A stretch of DNA of 64,000 nucleotides, taken from positions 45,913,491 to 45,977,490 of the forward strand of contig OX104130.1 of assembly GCA_944470555.2 (NCBI GenBank), in the 5' to 3' direction. Source of the DNA: Heterobilharzia americana (Eukaryota > Platyhelminthes > Trematoda > Strigeidida > Schistosomatidae). The notes under the pieces were generated by a model. That model saw nothing but the letters and a program-made list of their open reading frames with translations. It ran no database searches and was not told the origin of the DNA. The number at the start of each line of letters is the position of its first letter. Positions within the stretch are counted from its first letter, which is position 1. Positions 53,408 through 64,000 of the stretch are shown piece after piece. Position numbers and translations under genes: made by a program.

Positions 53408-53424
53408 AAACCCTAACCCTAACT
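53408..53424. repeat. Short interstitial telomere-like run
   Basis: AAACCCTAACCCTAAC is about 2.5 units of the TTAGGG-type repeat used by flatworm telomeres. It is too short to exclude chance. Confidence 0.35.
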
Positions 53425-55324
53425 TTAGCGCTAATGTCTTCTATATATTAAGCGGAATCTAATTTTGGAATAAAAGTATAGGTTAAGGAATGCAACATCT
53501 ATGCGCAATTTACAAAACCCGTAATATGCTAAATTGGTGTTAGTCATATTTTTACAAGTAGAATGTAAAGTTGTAATTTAGTATCCAATATATTTTCTTA
53601 ATGACTCAATTCCAGAGACAAAGAATAACATAACATGACTTTATCTTGTTTCAAAGTCGATTTATTCTCAGTGTTATTATTAAATGTCATCGCAAAAATG
53701 TCATTCGCTATCTTGTACGGACAAGTACTATGTGAGACGATAGTTTACATTCTCTTAGACTTGCGAACATATCATTTCCTCCAGCTGCACACATATGCAC
53801 ACACACATCAGTAGATGAAACCAAATGTTTCACAAAGCAGACAACGGAAACATCATTGTGGGATGCGAAGTAAATACACTTCCTTTTGCTTATTCTGCAT
53901 TTTTTCAGATAGCATGCCTATTTCGAAATTTTCAAACACTTCTAGAAACTGTATTTGAGTCACAATCAGAAATGAAGTCAATTTAGTATTCTCAGATAAC
54001 AGCCTTCCACAATCTCACGAGACCGAATCACACGGATAAATAAGAACGGAAACAGTGGAGATAAAATTATCTTTTGTAGAGACATGACCCCATTAATGGT
54101 GTAGCTGGACAACAAATGCAAGCCAGAAACATACTGTACAGCTATATATTCTTTTACTTCAAAAGTCACTGTACATCGGGTGAGTGCTAAAGACCAATAT
54201 TTTTACTTTTTTCAAAGGAACACTTATGAAACTGACAAGCTAACAATGGAGTTTGCAACTACTCAGTTGGGAACGTTGAATGTTATACCTCAGAAGATGA
54301 ATCAGTACTTCAAATGCCATAGAAAAACTTGTCAGCATTTATCATCACTACATTATTTTAAAATCTCTTTACCAACTAAGCTGAACCATACAAAAGTGAT
54401 AAGAGACAAACAATACCTTATGTTTTCTCTAGTACTAGTCCACGATATTAATAACAGTTCTAAACAACTACTAGAAGCAAAGATACAATCAGTAAAGTGT
54501 TTTTTTCTTGATAACGATATATCGGTAAAAATAGCAGTAGTTAGCTTATGACGAATTGTGTCACAGTCCATCGAACTAGTGTTTATTGTGTTTACAATCT
54601 ACGTACAGCATTCTTATTAGTTGCAACTTTTTTTAGGTGCGATTTTCTTGCGAGCACAAAGGTTTTCGACTGTTGTGGTTCTGGTCATCATTATTTCGAA
54701 CAAAATTATCCCCGTAAAGCGTTTACAACAGCAGCCAACTATTCATAGCACATGTGAATGATATCAAAAATAAACAAACGAAACTATGGTAAAGTGAATT
54801 CCATACTGAAACTACCTAAAGGCTTATAGGAATATCAGGTATGTCTGTTCTTCATAGAAAAGCGAATCGACAATCAAAACTTAGTTTAAAAACGCAGTGG
54901 TTTCAAAAGTTTTATACCACAAAAGTTTGAACAAAGTACTTATTTATGAGTTTGATTCTGGAAGTTCGTACTTCATGAATTGATATGACTATGGACAATA
55001 AACTGTGTCAAAAACGCAATCCAGATTGCAAAATCTTTAAACTGTTTAGCATCTAGTGGATCAAGTGTAACGGAACTAAACTTCACCTTAGTGCTAAAGT
55101 TGTATTTATATACTGACGTTAAAAGTTGAGCCACCACACTGTGGTAATCCCTGTAAATATAATGTAACACAATGTACTTATTGTTCTCAGTGTCACCTTC
55201 AGTGTCATATGGTCCACATGAACAGATTAGTGATCGGAGAGAAAAATTACGAAACCCTAGAGTTGAAATTTTTCTTATTACTATAAATTATATCAGCTAA
55301 CATTCACCATAAACTGACATCAGT

Positions 55325-55490
55325 TGAAGAACCAGTGAAAACTCGGAAGCACTGAATAGCAGCTGCTTCGTAGCATGAGGATCTTCAGCAGTGCGCAGCT
55401 ACTACTTCATCGGGATAGGATCTGGCACCCCCAGGTCTCTCAGTGAGCACCTTAGCACAAAATCACTAGGCTGGAATACAATGGACAATA
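55325..55490 (-). repeat. Family A tRNA-headed short repeat (minus copy)
   Basis: On the minus strand a tRNA-like head (about 55490 to 55420) is followed by GCGCACTG, a hammerhead-like core and the body TTCAGTGCTTCCGAG. It faces a plus-strand copy starting at 55500, so the heads are adjacent. Confidence 0.7.
55349..55394 (-). ncRNA. Hammerhead motif with intact 6-bp stem I (family A)
   Basis: Minus strand: GCACTG, CTGAAGA, a short stem-loop, GAAG in place of GAAA, a stem III region containing CAGCTG, then CAGTGC. GCACTG and CAGTGC pair fully, fixing the fold as hammerhead type I. GAAG and the damaged stem II make activity unlikely. Confidence 0.6.
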
Positions 55491-55499
55491 TTTTTCTAC

Positions 55500-55650
55500 T
55501 TCAGTTAGTTCAGTAAAGCGTAAAATGACCTGATAGTCCTAGGTTCAACTTCCAAGGATTCTCATGCTAAGACTCAACAGCTATTCAGTGCTTCCAGGCT
55601 TTTAATGGTTTCTGGCTGATGTCTGTCCATAAAGAATACCACCTTCAAGA
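55500..55650 (+). repeat. Family A short repeat (plus copy)
   Basis: B box-like AGGTTCAACTTCC at 55540, then GGATTCTCATGCTAAGACTC, CAACAGCTATTCAGTGC and TTCCAGGCTTTTAATGG. It shares the post-cleavage body with the minus copy at 55325-55490. The hammerhead 5' half is lost. Confidence 0.65.
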
Positions 55651-56424
55651 CAACGGATCCTCACAAACATCCAAACTGAATAACTTTGAACTATTCCTAA
55701 TGGAAAATGTAAGTTTATGACTGAAGTGGACACGCTGTATGTGGACGTTTTTGGCTTCTCTTTCTGAGTTCATAATAATACATCTAAACAATGAACGATG
55801 AAAAAATTTCAAATAGCTTCGTTTACAAGTTTAATACTGTATAATCTGAATTATGTTCATCCCACTGTATCAGTCAACTGTCTTACGTTGCATCGAAAGA
55901 ATTTACATCGTATCTGTATAACGGTGAAAATCAAGAAGAATTTATTAATTCAGAAATCTTCGAATTTTTTAAAAATCACGCAGTCATTATTGATAGTTCT
56001 CACGATCAACTCGTTTTTTAAAGTGTACCAAAACTCTTTGATTCAGCTGGTAAAATTTGAAGCTTGGTGAAAATGACTGTCGACTATTTATGCGGACCAG
56101 TATTGTGTTTCTTTCTGTCAAGCATAGCAATTTAATATCTTGGAAACTAGGCACCAAATTAAACTGTGAATCACATCATTGACTGTTCAAAATACTAGTC
56201 GACTGAAAGAATTATTTAGTTCAAATCCACTTCTGATCTGTCCACTGATTAATCTATGCTCAAGTTTATCCACTTTAGTTATTTATATTCAGTGTGTCGG
56301 AAAAACAAACTATGACCTTACTTTTTTAACACAAACCACTTAGAGGGTTGAATAAAAAAAAAGAAATGGTTACCTTTTTTAAGTCACAGTGAACTACCTG
56401 ATAAAACTACAGCTGGCCATAATA

Positions 56425-56540
56425 ACGTTTTTTCTGAACAGTGACTAATCATAACTTACGGAGGTCGATGGGTCGAGTCCTGTAGCAAACCAAATTTTGA
56501 TCGCACCTTCAGTCATAACTCTGTATTAATCAACAGTTGT
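56425..56540 (+). repeat. Family C remnant
   Basis: B box-like GGGTCGAGTCC at 56470-56480 followed by CAAATTTTGATCGCACCTTC. Only the B box half and a short body are recognisable. Confidence 0.4.
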
Positions 56541-56579
56541 ATTTTTGTGATTAAACACGAAGTCGAAAATAGTATTTGT

Positions 56580-56582
<3 letters not shown>

Positions 56583-56630
<48 letters not shown>
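56583..56630. repeat. (TA)n microsatellite
   Basis: About 24 AT units, the longest simple repeat in the window. Confidence 0.95.
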
Positions 56631-56634
<4 letters not shown>

Positions 56635-57174
56635 AAACTAGATGTCAACGGAATGTCGTTCACTTAGGTCACACACAACGAATATTTAACAAAATGGATA
56701 AACATCATCTTTCTGTCTCCTGCAAATTATCTTTATTGAATAAAAAACAGTCTAATGAATAAAGAAGATTTTTTCAATAACTTCTTCTGGCTTTACAGCT
56801 ATACATCCAGATTGTTTATTCAGGGAAGGAATGTACGTTAGTAACGGCAAGATTTTATCTGACAATCAATAGTTAGTGCGCATCAAAATAAACAGTTAGG
56901 TAGGTGATAATATGTCTCATATAATATTGGATGGTAAAATCAAATATCTCTGAAAGTTATTATCCCGAGGAAATGATTGAGAGCAATAATGAAATTCCTA
57001 GTGCTGATTACTGTGATGAAAGTTTTAAGTGAATTCTGTTCATTTAGATAGTGAAATTCATATGAATAGAACTTTGCATGAATAGAAGGGAACGAGATAT
57101 AAGATAGTGTTTTTGTGTAAGTCCAGAATCGTGTAAACAAAGATAGTAAAACCAGCAGGCCGCGTTGTATAAAT

Positions 57175-57345
57175 AGGTGAGGATAAAATGAAAGAATTCC
57201 GTAACATAAAACTGATACTGAGTGATACTGAAGGTGATGTGAAAATCCCTGCCGTGGCTGGATTCAAACCATTGGCTACCAGGTTTCCGGCACGGGTATC
57301 TGACAACTGAGTTACAAGACCAGACTTTTATTCATTTTCAGTCGC
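57175..57345 (-). repeat. Family C tRNA-like repeat (minus copy)
   Basis: Minus strand: TCTTGTAACTCAGTTG (A box about 57315), B box GGTTTGAATCC at 57270-57260, then GGGATTTTCACATCACCTTC and CACTCAGTATCAG. Confidence 0.65.
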
Positions 57346-57349
57346 TAAG

Positions 57350-57860
57350 AGTTTTGACCAACTGCCACGTGATTTCCTAGGATATTGTTATAGCTTGATC
57401 ATATTCACACTAGTTGTCCGGTCAGAATTTCTCATCCCAATCCAAATCTACCAAGCACCCAAAGAGGTCTGCCGAACTCCGGTTATCTCGGATAACGAAA
57501 CTGATAATCAATTTGATGCGTTCCTCTCTAATTCAAGTAGATTTGAATTGACTTGAGAAGTCCCGACTAAGCAACCAGCGGGAGAACGATCAAACAATAG
57601 CAACGCGTCACGAATTCAAATGGTGGTCGGACAAAACCCGTAGCGATTGAATTGGGATAAAAATCTGGTCAGTAGCTGGGTCTCGTAGCTGAGGTGGTAG
57701 AGCACCGGGCCGGAAACCAGGTGGTGGTCCGTTCAAATCGCGCTGCAACACAGATTTCCACTTCAACTTCAATCATCACCCAGTATCAGCAAGAGTCTGC
57801 CTAACCACAATTATCTCAAACAGACAAAATGGTAAGCATGAGATGACAAATAATAAAGGA
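57350..57860 (+). repeat. Family C tRNA-like repeat, longest copy
   Basis: A box TAGCTGAGGTGG at 57686-57697 and B box-like CGTTCAAATCGC at 57730-57741, then CAGATTTCCACTTCAACTTC and ATCATCACCCAGTATCAGC. About 140 bases upstream of the A box match the copy at 43870-44160. It lies just before the LINE at 58005. Confidence 0.65.
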
Positions 57861-58004
57861 GGGACTTGAGAAATCATTTGGATGGCTTACAGTTCAGACA
57901 AATGACGCAACGGATTCCTTCAGAGCCTGTCCATTCCAAAGGTGCTCAAGACAGAAGTAATGGCTGCACCGGTTTCGCTGGTACACATAAATCAGACAAA
58001 ACTC

Positions 58005-61000
58005 ATCCCGCTGGTTAACTAGTTCACTAGTTACTAGCCGATTCTAAGTCCGGATAAAGAGGAAAGTTCGATATAGGGCTTACAATCCTACCCCGTAAAA
58101 CCAATCCAATCGTGGAAAAAACTTCAAAGCACAAAGAAAATATGAAAATAAAAATAAACTGATTCCTCGCAAGAATCTGACAGAGGAAATGACGCTGGTT
58201 GATGAAAGCCTTTGGGAAGCCAATTCGCCGATATGTCTTCTCTCTCTCAATGAAAGTGAAAGTAGGCATGGGGAAATGAAATATCCGCACCATGTATGAA
58301 CCTACCAAGGCTGCTCAGATCGCAGAAGAGATGAGAAGGTATAGCACAGAAGTGCTTGGAATCTGCGAGGAACCCGTAGATGGAATGCAAGTGGACTCTC
58401 CAAAATATCAACTGGAGAGGTGTCGGTAACCTAATCCGACCACCCAACCGACAACCAGGAGGACACTAAGTTCTGACGTGGCTATCATGATATCCCCCCC
58501 CTTAAGAGCATCGTAGGCTCTCATGTAAAGGGAACCAATCTCCTTCTGCAGGATAATAACAGCAAGGTTCAACTCAAAAGGAAGGAAGGTCACAATCATA
58601 CAATGCTACGCTACGCAACCACAAATAATGCAGATGAAGAGAAGAAAGATGACTTCTACAGACAACTGCAATCAACACTGGACAAGATACCACCCCAGTT
58701 GGCGACATCGAAATTCCAATGATTGGGGTGAAATGCATGCCAAACTGGGAGGGGACAACACAGGAAGAGAACCAATCATGGTCGAGAAGCACTCGGTGAA
58801 ATGAACGAGAATGAAGAACTGTTTGCAGATTTCTGCGCATTCAACGATTTAGTGATTGCAGGCAGTGTGTACAAACACAAGGATATTCACAAAGCGACAT
58901 GAATTTGACCTCATCGGACGGACACACTAAAATCAGATCGACTTAACCTCAATCTGAAGAAAATGGAGATGCAGCCTACTGGACACAAGATCGGATGAAG
59001 AAGGGAAACACATATAGGTTCACACCACTCAGTATCTGGTGCAAAGAACCTTCAAAATCAAGCTGAAAGCCTTCGGAGAAGCTGGTGATGATACACAACA
59101 TTTCAAGTTCAACACCCAGAAACCGGATATGAAGGACGAAACTACAAAGCACATCTTTATGTCAGCCATCAAAACAAAACGGGAGATATCGAACAACATC
59201 CTGAAGAAACATGCGTGGAAGAACACTGGAACTCTTTGAAAGTCATGTGGGAAGAAATCCACATAGCCGTGTTAGGAAGGAAGAAAACACAGGACAGGAG
59301 ATGGACCTCGACGGACAGATGGAAAGTGATAGAGGAGGAAACCCAGCTACCAAAGAGAAGAAAGGAAGGAAACGATGGGCTGACCACTTCAAAAAACTTC
59401 TGAATCGACCACCAACATCATCACCTGCAACTCGTCCACAAATACCACCAACAGCCCAGCTACACACCCATCAGTGAACACAGGCCCTCCGACAAAAACA
59501 GAAGTGAAGTCCTGAATGTCACAAAGTTGCTGAAATCCTGGAAAGCAGCAGGACCAGATGGAATTCCTCCCGAAACACTGGAAACAGACGCAGAGACAAC
59601 AGCGGCGGTCATGCTCATACCGATAATGCAGAAGGTCTGGAAGGAAGGAAAGGTACCTGCAGATTGGAAGAAGGGCTACCTGATCAACTTCCTAAAGAAG
59701 GGAGAATTAAGACTTTGCAAGAACTGGCGCAGAATTATGCTGCTGTCCACCCCAAACAAAATATAATGCCGCATCATACTGCAGAGACTAAAGCATGCGC
59801 TGGATTCAAAACTACGACCAGAACAGACTGGCTTGTTTCAGGAAGTACAAATCATATGTGGATCAAATTTCAGGGCTACGCTACACAACATCATAGAACA
59901 GAGCACAGAATGGTAGTCAACTCAACTATACCTCAACTTCATCGATTTTGAAAAGGCCTTCGACAGCGTCGACCGGGAAGTAATTTGGCAGTTGCTTCAA
60001 CTGTACGGAGTACTACAAATCTTTATGAAGCTAATTCAATAGCTATACGAAGACGCCACATGTCAAGTGATTCACAACGCAGTGGAAAGCTCAGTGATGC
60101 ATCTGAAGTGAAGACCGGAAGGAGTAAGACAAGGTTGTTACCTACTATCATCGATCATCTTCTTGATTGCGGTGGACTGGGTCATACAGCAAACAGGGAA
60201 GAGCGAGGAGAGGGGCATACGCTGACCGGACTGATGAAAACAGACCAGAAGAAGATTTGGATTTCACCAATTATTTTGTCTAATGTCGCGCAAACTCGAA
60301 GATCTACAAGCAAGAACCAACAAGTTGATAGAAGAAGCAGGGCAGCGAAGATGGACTTCAAGTAAACGTAGAGAAGACGGAGGCGGTGAAGATACCCAAC
60401 TAACAACAACAAGCACTAATCATCATGGACGGCAGAAACCGAAAGAAAGTTGTCTCTCTCACCTACCTAGGCAAGGCAGCATCGTTTCAACTACAGGCGG
60501 CGACACAAATGAGGACGTCTAAACCAGGATCAGAAGCACAGCAACACACGCCTTCATCAATCTGAAACCAGTTTGGAAACCTACTACTCTCAGTATAAAG
60601 CATGAATAAGATCCGGATTTTCAACACTAATGTCAGGTCAGTGCTTCTATATCGTTCAGAAACTTGGCATGTCACGAAAAGCACTTCCAACGAACTATAG
60701 ACAAGCGTCATCAACAGCTGCCGCCCACGCTCCCTTACTCGATACTGAAGATCAGATGGTCAGAATAATAAGAATAAGCAACAAGGAATTCACCCTGGCA
60801 ACGAACCAAATGAGAACCCATCGCCCAACAAATACGTAGAAGAAAGTGGAGAAGGATTGGATTGGGTATACACTGAGAAGACCGACTGAGGACGTCGTGC
60901 GCCATGCCAGGCCATCGAGTGGAGTTCAAAGGGGAAACGACGAGTTGGACGTTTGAGGGGAGGAAGAAATGAAACTTCTGGAAAGTCGTGGTGCCTGGTT

Positions 61001-61098
61001 CAGAGACTGCAGAGAAGAGAGTGCACTTGAGATGTGCCAAAGAAGCCCTATATTCAACTAGGAACCCGAGGGACAAATAATAATAACAATAACAACTG
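58005..61098 (+). mobile_element. RTE-like non-LTR retrotransposon, copy 1 (decayed)
   Basis: It starts in the same CTGGTTAACTAGTTCACTAG block as copy 2. An AP-type endonuclease region (58230-59040) is broken by many shifts. The reverse transcriptase spans about 59500-60650: KSWKAAGPDGIPPETLE, WKKGYLINFLKKGELRLCKN, NFIDFEKAFDSVDREVIW (about 59932-59985) and GVRQGC (about 60120-60137). The expected FADD catalytic box reads DFTNYF (about 60257), so the metal-binding aspartates are gone. It ends in an AATAATAATAACAATAACAAC tail (61076-61097), as in RTE elements. Assignment to the RTE clade is from memory of schistosome SR2-type elements; the family name is not assigned. Confidence 0.78.
59527..60650 (+). 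pseudogene. Reverse transcriptase remnant of LINE copy 1
   Basis: It is the only region of this copy where motif order can be followed: fingers (PDGIPPE), motif A (FDSVDRE), motif B (GVRQGC), then loss of motif C (FTNY in place of FADD), and further on RIFNTNVRSVLLYRSETW, the usual C-terminal block. The frame changes at least six times. It is not functional. Confidence 0.75.
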
Positions 61099-61169
61099 CA
61101 GTAAATTGCAAACCTTTCAACAGATTGGTTTGGAGGATTATTTTCTTGTTCAGATAAAAACGGTTAATG

Positions 61170-61440
61170 GAATTCGGTTAGCACCCTGAACTGGACAACA
61201 TGAAATTGGCTGCCCTTTAGTGACTAACCAATTTATTGAATCCGGTCCAACAGAAAATCAGTCGCAGCCCGAATGGCTCAGAGTCAGTACCACTGACTGC
61301 AATACTAGGTGATGCAGGTTTGAATATGAGAGATGATATCAGTTCCCTTGATCTCCCAGGTCCGCCTTGCTGAGGTGTGCGAACAAGCGAAAATTCTAGG
61401 TTAAGTAGGTCTTCCCAACAATTGTTTTTAGCTAAATAAC
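61170..61440 (+). repeat. Two family B pieces in tandem, cut by PLE
   Basis: 61170-61262 is the tail of one copy (CTGGACAACATGAAATTGGC, CTTTAGTGACTAACC). 61262-61440 is the head of another, with A box-like ATGGCTCAGAG, B box-like GCAGGTTTGAAT and the ribozyme region. The second is truncated where the PLE 3' end begins. Confidence 0.6.
61364..61408 (+). ncRNA. Hammerhead motif, family B copy near 61.4 kb
   Basis: GCCTTG, CTGAGGT, a shortened stem II GTGC...GC, GAAA, and ATTCTAGGTT. The overall order is kept but stems II and III are damaged. Confidence 0.5.
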
Positions 61441-61457
61441 ATGGATTAGTCTTGGTT

Positions 61458-61513
61458 GTTTAGTCATGAAGCTTTCATCGTCTTGCTAGACGACATCATC
61501 AGCACTAACTTCA
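61458..61513 (-). ncRNA. Hammerhead-like motif at PLE 3' end
   Basis: On the minus strand: TTAGT, G, CTGATGA, a stem TCGTC/GACGA around TAGCAA, GAAA, AGCT, then ACTAA. TTAGT pairs with ACTAA (stem I), and AGCT gives the 2-bp minimal stem III typical of hammerheads reported in PLEs. An extra base (T) between CTGATGA and stem II departs from the consensus, so activity is doubtful. Confidence 0.5.
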
Positions 61514-61730
61514 GTATGAATTGAGCTGTCAATATCTCTCCGTGAGTGATTTAGTAGCTTGCCCTGACGATGTGGTCTGTGACTGGTTGTTTTCTTCGAT
61601 TGTTGTGTCATTTACTGCATAGACTTTCTTGTTGACTGTTCCTCTGCTTCACCTTTCTGTCGTTCATCATTTTTCTCATTGGTTGATATATTGGGTCTAT
61701 ATCTATACATCTGTTGATTGCTAACTGACC

Positions 61731-62078
61731 TTAATGCCAAACTTCTAGGAATTCTCTAACATTCTTTGTGTTTCCTCTGTCCAAAATTTCTACATTGTCG
61801 AAATTGAATTCATGTCCATAAGTATTCATATGCATTGATATGAGTGATGAAATGTCGTGGCGTTTAATAGCCAATTGGTGCTCATGTAGACGGAGGTGAA
61901 GAGGGTGGCCGCTTTGTCCAATGTAGTGCTGACTACAGTTATTGCAGTTGATTTTGTAAATGATATTCAGTTTGTCTTCTTTGGTTGTTGCATCCTTTGG
62001 TCTGCATAATAGTGTTTGCAGGGAATTTGTTGGTTTGTGAGCCACATCAATTCGAAGTGGTCTCAGCAATCTTGTCAC
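61731..62078 (-). CDS. GIY-YIG nuclease domain of truncated PLE
   Basis: The 115-codon open reading from the first ATG continues the frame entered upstream at about 62125 after a stop. Key residues are the Y-x-I-N-C-x-x-C-x-x-x-YIG core, the R in RLHEH and the E of EH. In full PLE proteins this domain nicks target DNA. It has no reverse transcriptase here and is unlikely to be expressed as a functional protein. Confidence 0.6.
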   Translation of the reverse strand: MTRLLRPLRIDVAHKPTNSLQTLLCRPKDATTKEDKLNIIYKINCNNCSQHYIGQSGHPLHLRLHEHQLAIKRHDISSLISMHMNTYGHEFNFDNVEILDRGNTKNVREFLEVWH

Positions 62079-62850
62079 GATATCTGATATATTCTTTATG
62101 TATGGTAGGACGATGCGTTTGCTGGATTAGTTTTATTTAGTTTTTAATGTTTATTTCATGATGGATAGTTACCATCCCCAGCATTTACTGAAATCGATTT
62201 TAAGGCATATTAAATACAACTGTTGCATATTATTGCATTCGCTAGTTATTCTAGTTCATTTGTTCAGTAATTGGTTCCCTGTATTAAGTCTGGTTTGTGA
62301 TTAGACTGTGGAAGTAGCGATATCAGTATCCATAAGCGCCAGTGAATTTCGCACTTGTTCTTTTGTATAAAATTAACACTTAATCCTTTGGCTCCACTAG
62401 TTCCGGTAATGTATTCAGTTTTACAGCTAGATATTATAGTTTCATATTTTTTATTTTTATTGGTAAGGCATTTCTTGTATGGATCACATTATTCTCCTTT
62501 GATTTCTGCAACCATTTGAGTGATCACGGTGTGTAAAAAAGCATTAGCTAATAGTTTGCTTCGAATTATCACTGTGAAAGCATTGCCAAATGAGCTAGTT
62601 TCAATACGAAAAGCAAACTAGTTCTCAAGACATTTCGGCTTGTTATGAGGCTATAATTTCAACTTTTTAAGGTTGATTGATGACACTGTAAGGATTAGCC
62701 CATCTACTTATCTAACTACATATCAGCTTTAAATAAACCCTACTATTCGCTCAAAATAAATTTTTCGAAACCTACCAGTGTACATAACCTCGCCTGGTTA
62801 ACTAGTTCACTAGTTACTAGCCAGTCCTAAGCCCTCACAAAGAGGGAAGG

Positions 62851-63450
62851 TTGGACATACGGCTAGCAACCCTTCCCCGTAAAACAAATCTAACCGCTAA
62901 AGAAACTTCAAAGCACAAACGATATATAAAAAATAATAACAAAATTATTCCTCGCTGGAATCGGAGAGACGAAATGACGCCGGTTGGTGTAAGCCTTCGG
63001 GAAGCCGATTGGCCTGTGTGTCCTCTCTCCATGAAAGCGAAAGTAAACGTGGGGACATGGAATGTCCGCACGATGTTTGAACCCAGCAAGGCAGCCCAGA
63101 TTGCAAACGAGATGAGAAGGTATCACATCGAAGTGCTTGGAATTTGCGAAAGCAAATGGAATGGGAGCGGACTCTCCAAACTGTCAACTGGAGATTCAAT
63201 AATCTACTCTAGTCACCCAGACGACAACCACGAGCACACTGAGTCTTGGAGTGGCTATCATGATGTCCTCAAGAGCAGCGAAGGCTCTCGTGCAGTGGGA
63301 ACCAATCTCCTAATGCAGGATCATGACAGCAAGGTTCAACTCAAAAGGAAGGAAGGTCACAATCATACAATGCTACGCTACGCACCTACAAATAATGCAG
63401 ATCAGGAGAAAAAGGAAGAATTCTACAGACAACTGCAATCAACACTGTGA
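62851..63450 (+). pseudogene. LINE endonuclease, N-terminal frame
   Basis: 200 codons open, with TWN and GICESKW catalytic blocks and a basic N-terminal leader. The stop comes 10-20 codons before GDMNAK, which is found in another frame from 63481, so at least one indel separates two halves of the domain. Confidence 0.75.
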
Positions 63451-63480
63451 AATACCTCAGTTGGCGATATCAAAATTCTA

Positions 63481-63852
63481 ATGGGCGACATGAATGCCAA
63501 ACTGGGAGGGGACAACACAGGAAGAGAAGTGATCATGGGTCGAGAAGCACTCGGTGAAGTGTGGAACGAGATCGGAGAACTGTTTGCAGAATTCTGTGCA
63601 TTCAACGATTTGGTGTTTGGAGTCAGGCAGTGTGTTCAAGAACAAAGATATCCACAAAGCGACATGGATTTCACCAGACACCAGGACACACTAAAAATCA
63701 AATCGACTTTATCTCAATCTGAAGAAAGTGGAGAAGCAGCCAGCCTACTTGACACATGGTCAAGCAGAGGAGCAGATATAGGTTCAGACCACTTACTCTC
63801 TAGTGCAAAGAACCTTCCAAATCAAGTTGAAAGCCTTCAAGGAAGCTGGTGA
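63481..63852 (+). pseudogene. LINE endonuclease, C-terminal frame
   Basis: It contains MGDMNAKLGGDNTGRE, CAFNDLVFG and RGADIGSDHLL, completing the endonuclease fold started in the upstream frame, then stops at 63850. Homologous residues in copy 1 lie at 58735-59040 but are mostly shifted. Confidence 0.75.
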
Positions 63853-64000
63853 TAGACCACAGTTCAAGTACAACACTCGGAAACTGAAAGACGAAACTAC
63901 AAAGTAAATCTTCACGGCAGCCATCAGAACGAAATGGGATATATCGAAGGACATCCCTGAAGAAACCTGTGTGGAAGAACACTGGAAGTCTTTGAAAGAG

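Larger units (their letters stand above)
44161..55324. other. 11 kb with no recognised gene
   Basis: The longest empty stretch. It has only short chance readings, the inverted repeat at 48235, a small CCCC...GGGG hairpin near 51971 and the telomere-like run at 53408. Confidence 0.5.
55651..57174. other. Intergenic between short repeats
   Basis: Holds the family C remnant at 56425 and the long (TA)n at 56583; nothing else was recognised. Confidence 0.45.
61450..62130 (-). mobile_element. 5'-truncated PLE: GIY-YIG C-terminus and 3' end
   Basis: Minus strand from about 62125: VLPYIKNISDIVTRLLRP, then NIIYKINCNNCSQHYIGQSG, RLHEHQLAIKRH and a C-terminal FLEVWH with a stop at 61731. This is the PLE GIY-YIG nuclease, intact over 115-130 codons, which suggests a younger copy than the others. 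The 3' non-coding part (61730 down to about 61450) ends near a hammerhead-like motif. It abuts a family B short repeat at about 61440. The reverse transcriptase part is missing. Confidence 0.75.
62790..64000 (+). mobile_element. RTE-like non-LTR retrotransposon, copy 2 (cut by window end)
   Basis: Same family and orientation as copy 1, starting about 62790-62797 and running off the window. The endonuclease is well preserved: NVGTWNVRTMFEPSKAAQIA, LGICESKW, LRYAPTNNADQ, then after a frameshift near 63450, ILMGDMNAKLGGDN and SRGADIGSDHLL. These are the catalytic blocks of the AP-endonuclease fold (N, E, D-x-N, SDH). It is younger than copy 1 judging by fewer stops. The reverse transcriptase would lie beyond 64000. 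Confidence 0.8.

Noticed and set aside
1..64000. CRISPR array, bacterial operon or phage content
   Set aside because: No regular spaced repeats, no dense gene packing and no ribosome binding sites; repeats and gene structure are those of an animal genome.

Overview
The window is AT-rich, non-coding-dominated eukaryotic DNA, most likely from a blood fluke (Schistosoma or a close schistosomatid). The basis is the combination of an animal guidance receptor gene, Penelope-like retroelements (PLEs) with a GIY-YIG domain, RTE-like LINEs, and short tRNA-headed repeats that carry hammerhead-ribozyme motifs (a known schistosome hallmark, as in the Sm-alpha type). The genus is an inference; I could run no database search.

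One confident host gene is present: a Roundabout (Robo) axon-guidance receptor on the minus strand (28364 to 24159). It has the full Robo order of 5 Ig domains, 3 FN3 domains and one membrane segment, then a cytoplasmic tail with a TPYAT (CC1-like) motif. It reads as a single intronless stretch of about 1,400 codons, broken by three single-base losses, each next to a short homopolymer. About 1.2 kb upstream of it, on the same strand, lies a 90-codon two-membrane-segment ORF of unknown status.

The rest is mobile DNA and unassigned intergenic sequence. PLE pieces lie at 2.7-3.3 kb (C-terminal fragment plus 3' end), 9.7-13.2 kb (a nearly complete element between about 262-bp inverted arms, coding region decayed), 13.9-14.4 kb (a second family), 22.9 kb (a 120-bp mini-derivative), 32.2-32.5 kb (weak reverse transcriptase remnant) and 61.45-62.13 kb (minus strand). 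Two copies of one RTE-like LINE lie in the same orientation at 58.0-61.1 kb (full span, catalytic site lost) and from 62.8 kb to the window edge (better endonuclease domain).

Three tRNA-headed short repeat families are interspersed. Family A (16.3, 55.33-55.65 kb) and family B (17.8, 19.03-19.52, 36.4, 39.9, 61.2-61.4 kb) each contain a hammerhead-like core between tRNA-like head and body. Comparing family B copies gives a coherent hammerhead: 6-bp stem I, CTGATGA, 5-bp stem II, GAAA, palindromic stem III and a GTC site. Family C (43.9-44.2, 56.4, 57.17-57.86 kb) is tRNA-headed without a visible ribozyme. The long stretches between 20-24, 28-36 and 44-55 kb hold no gene I can support.
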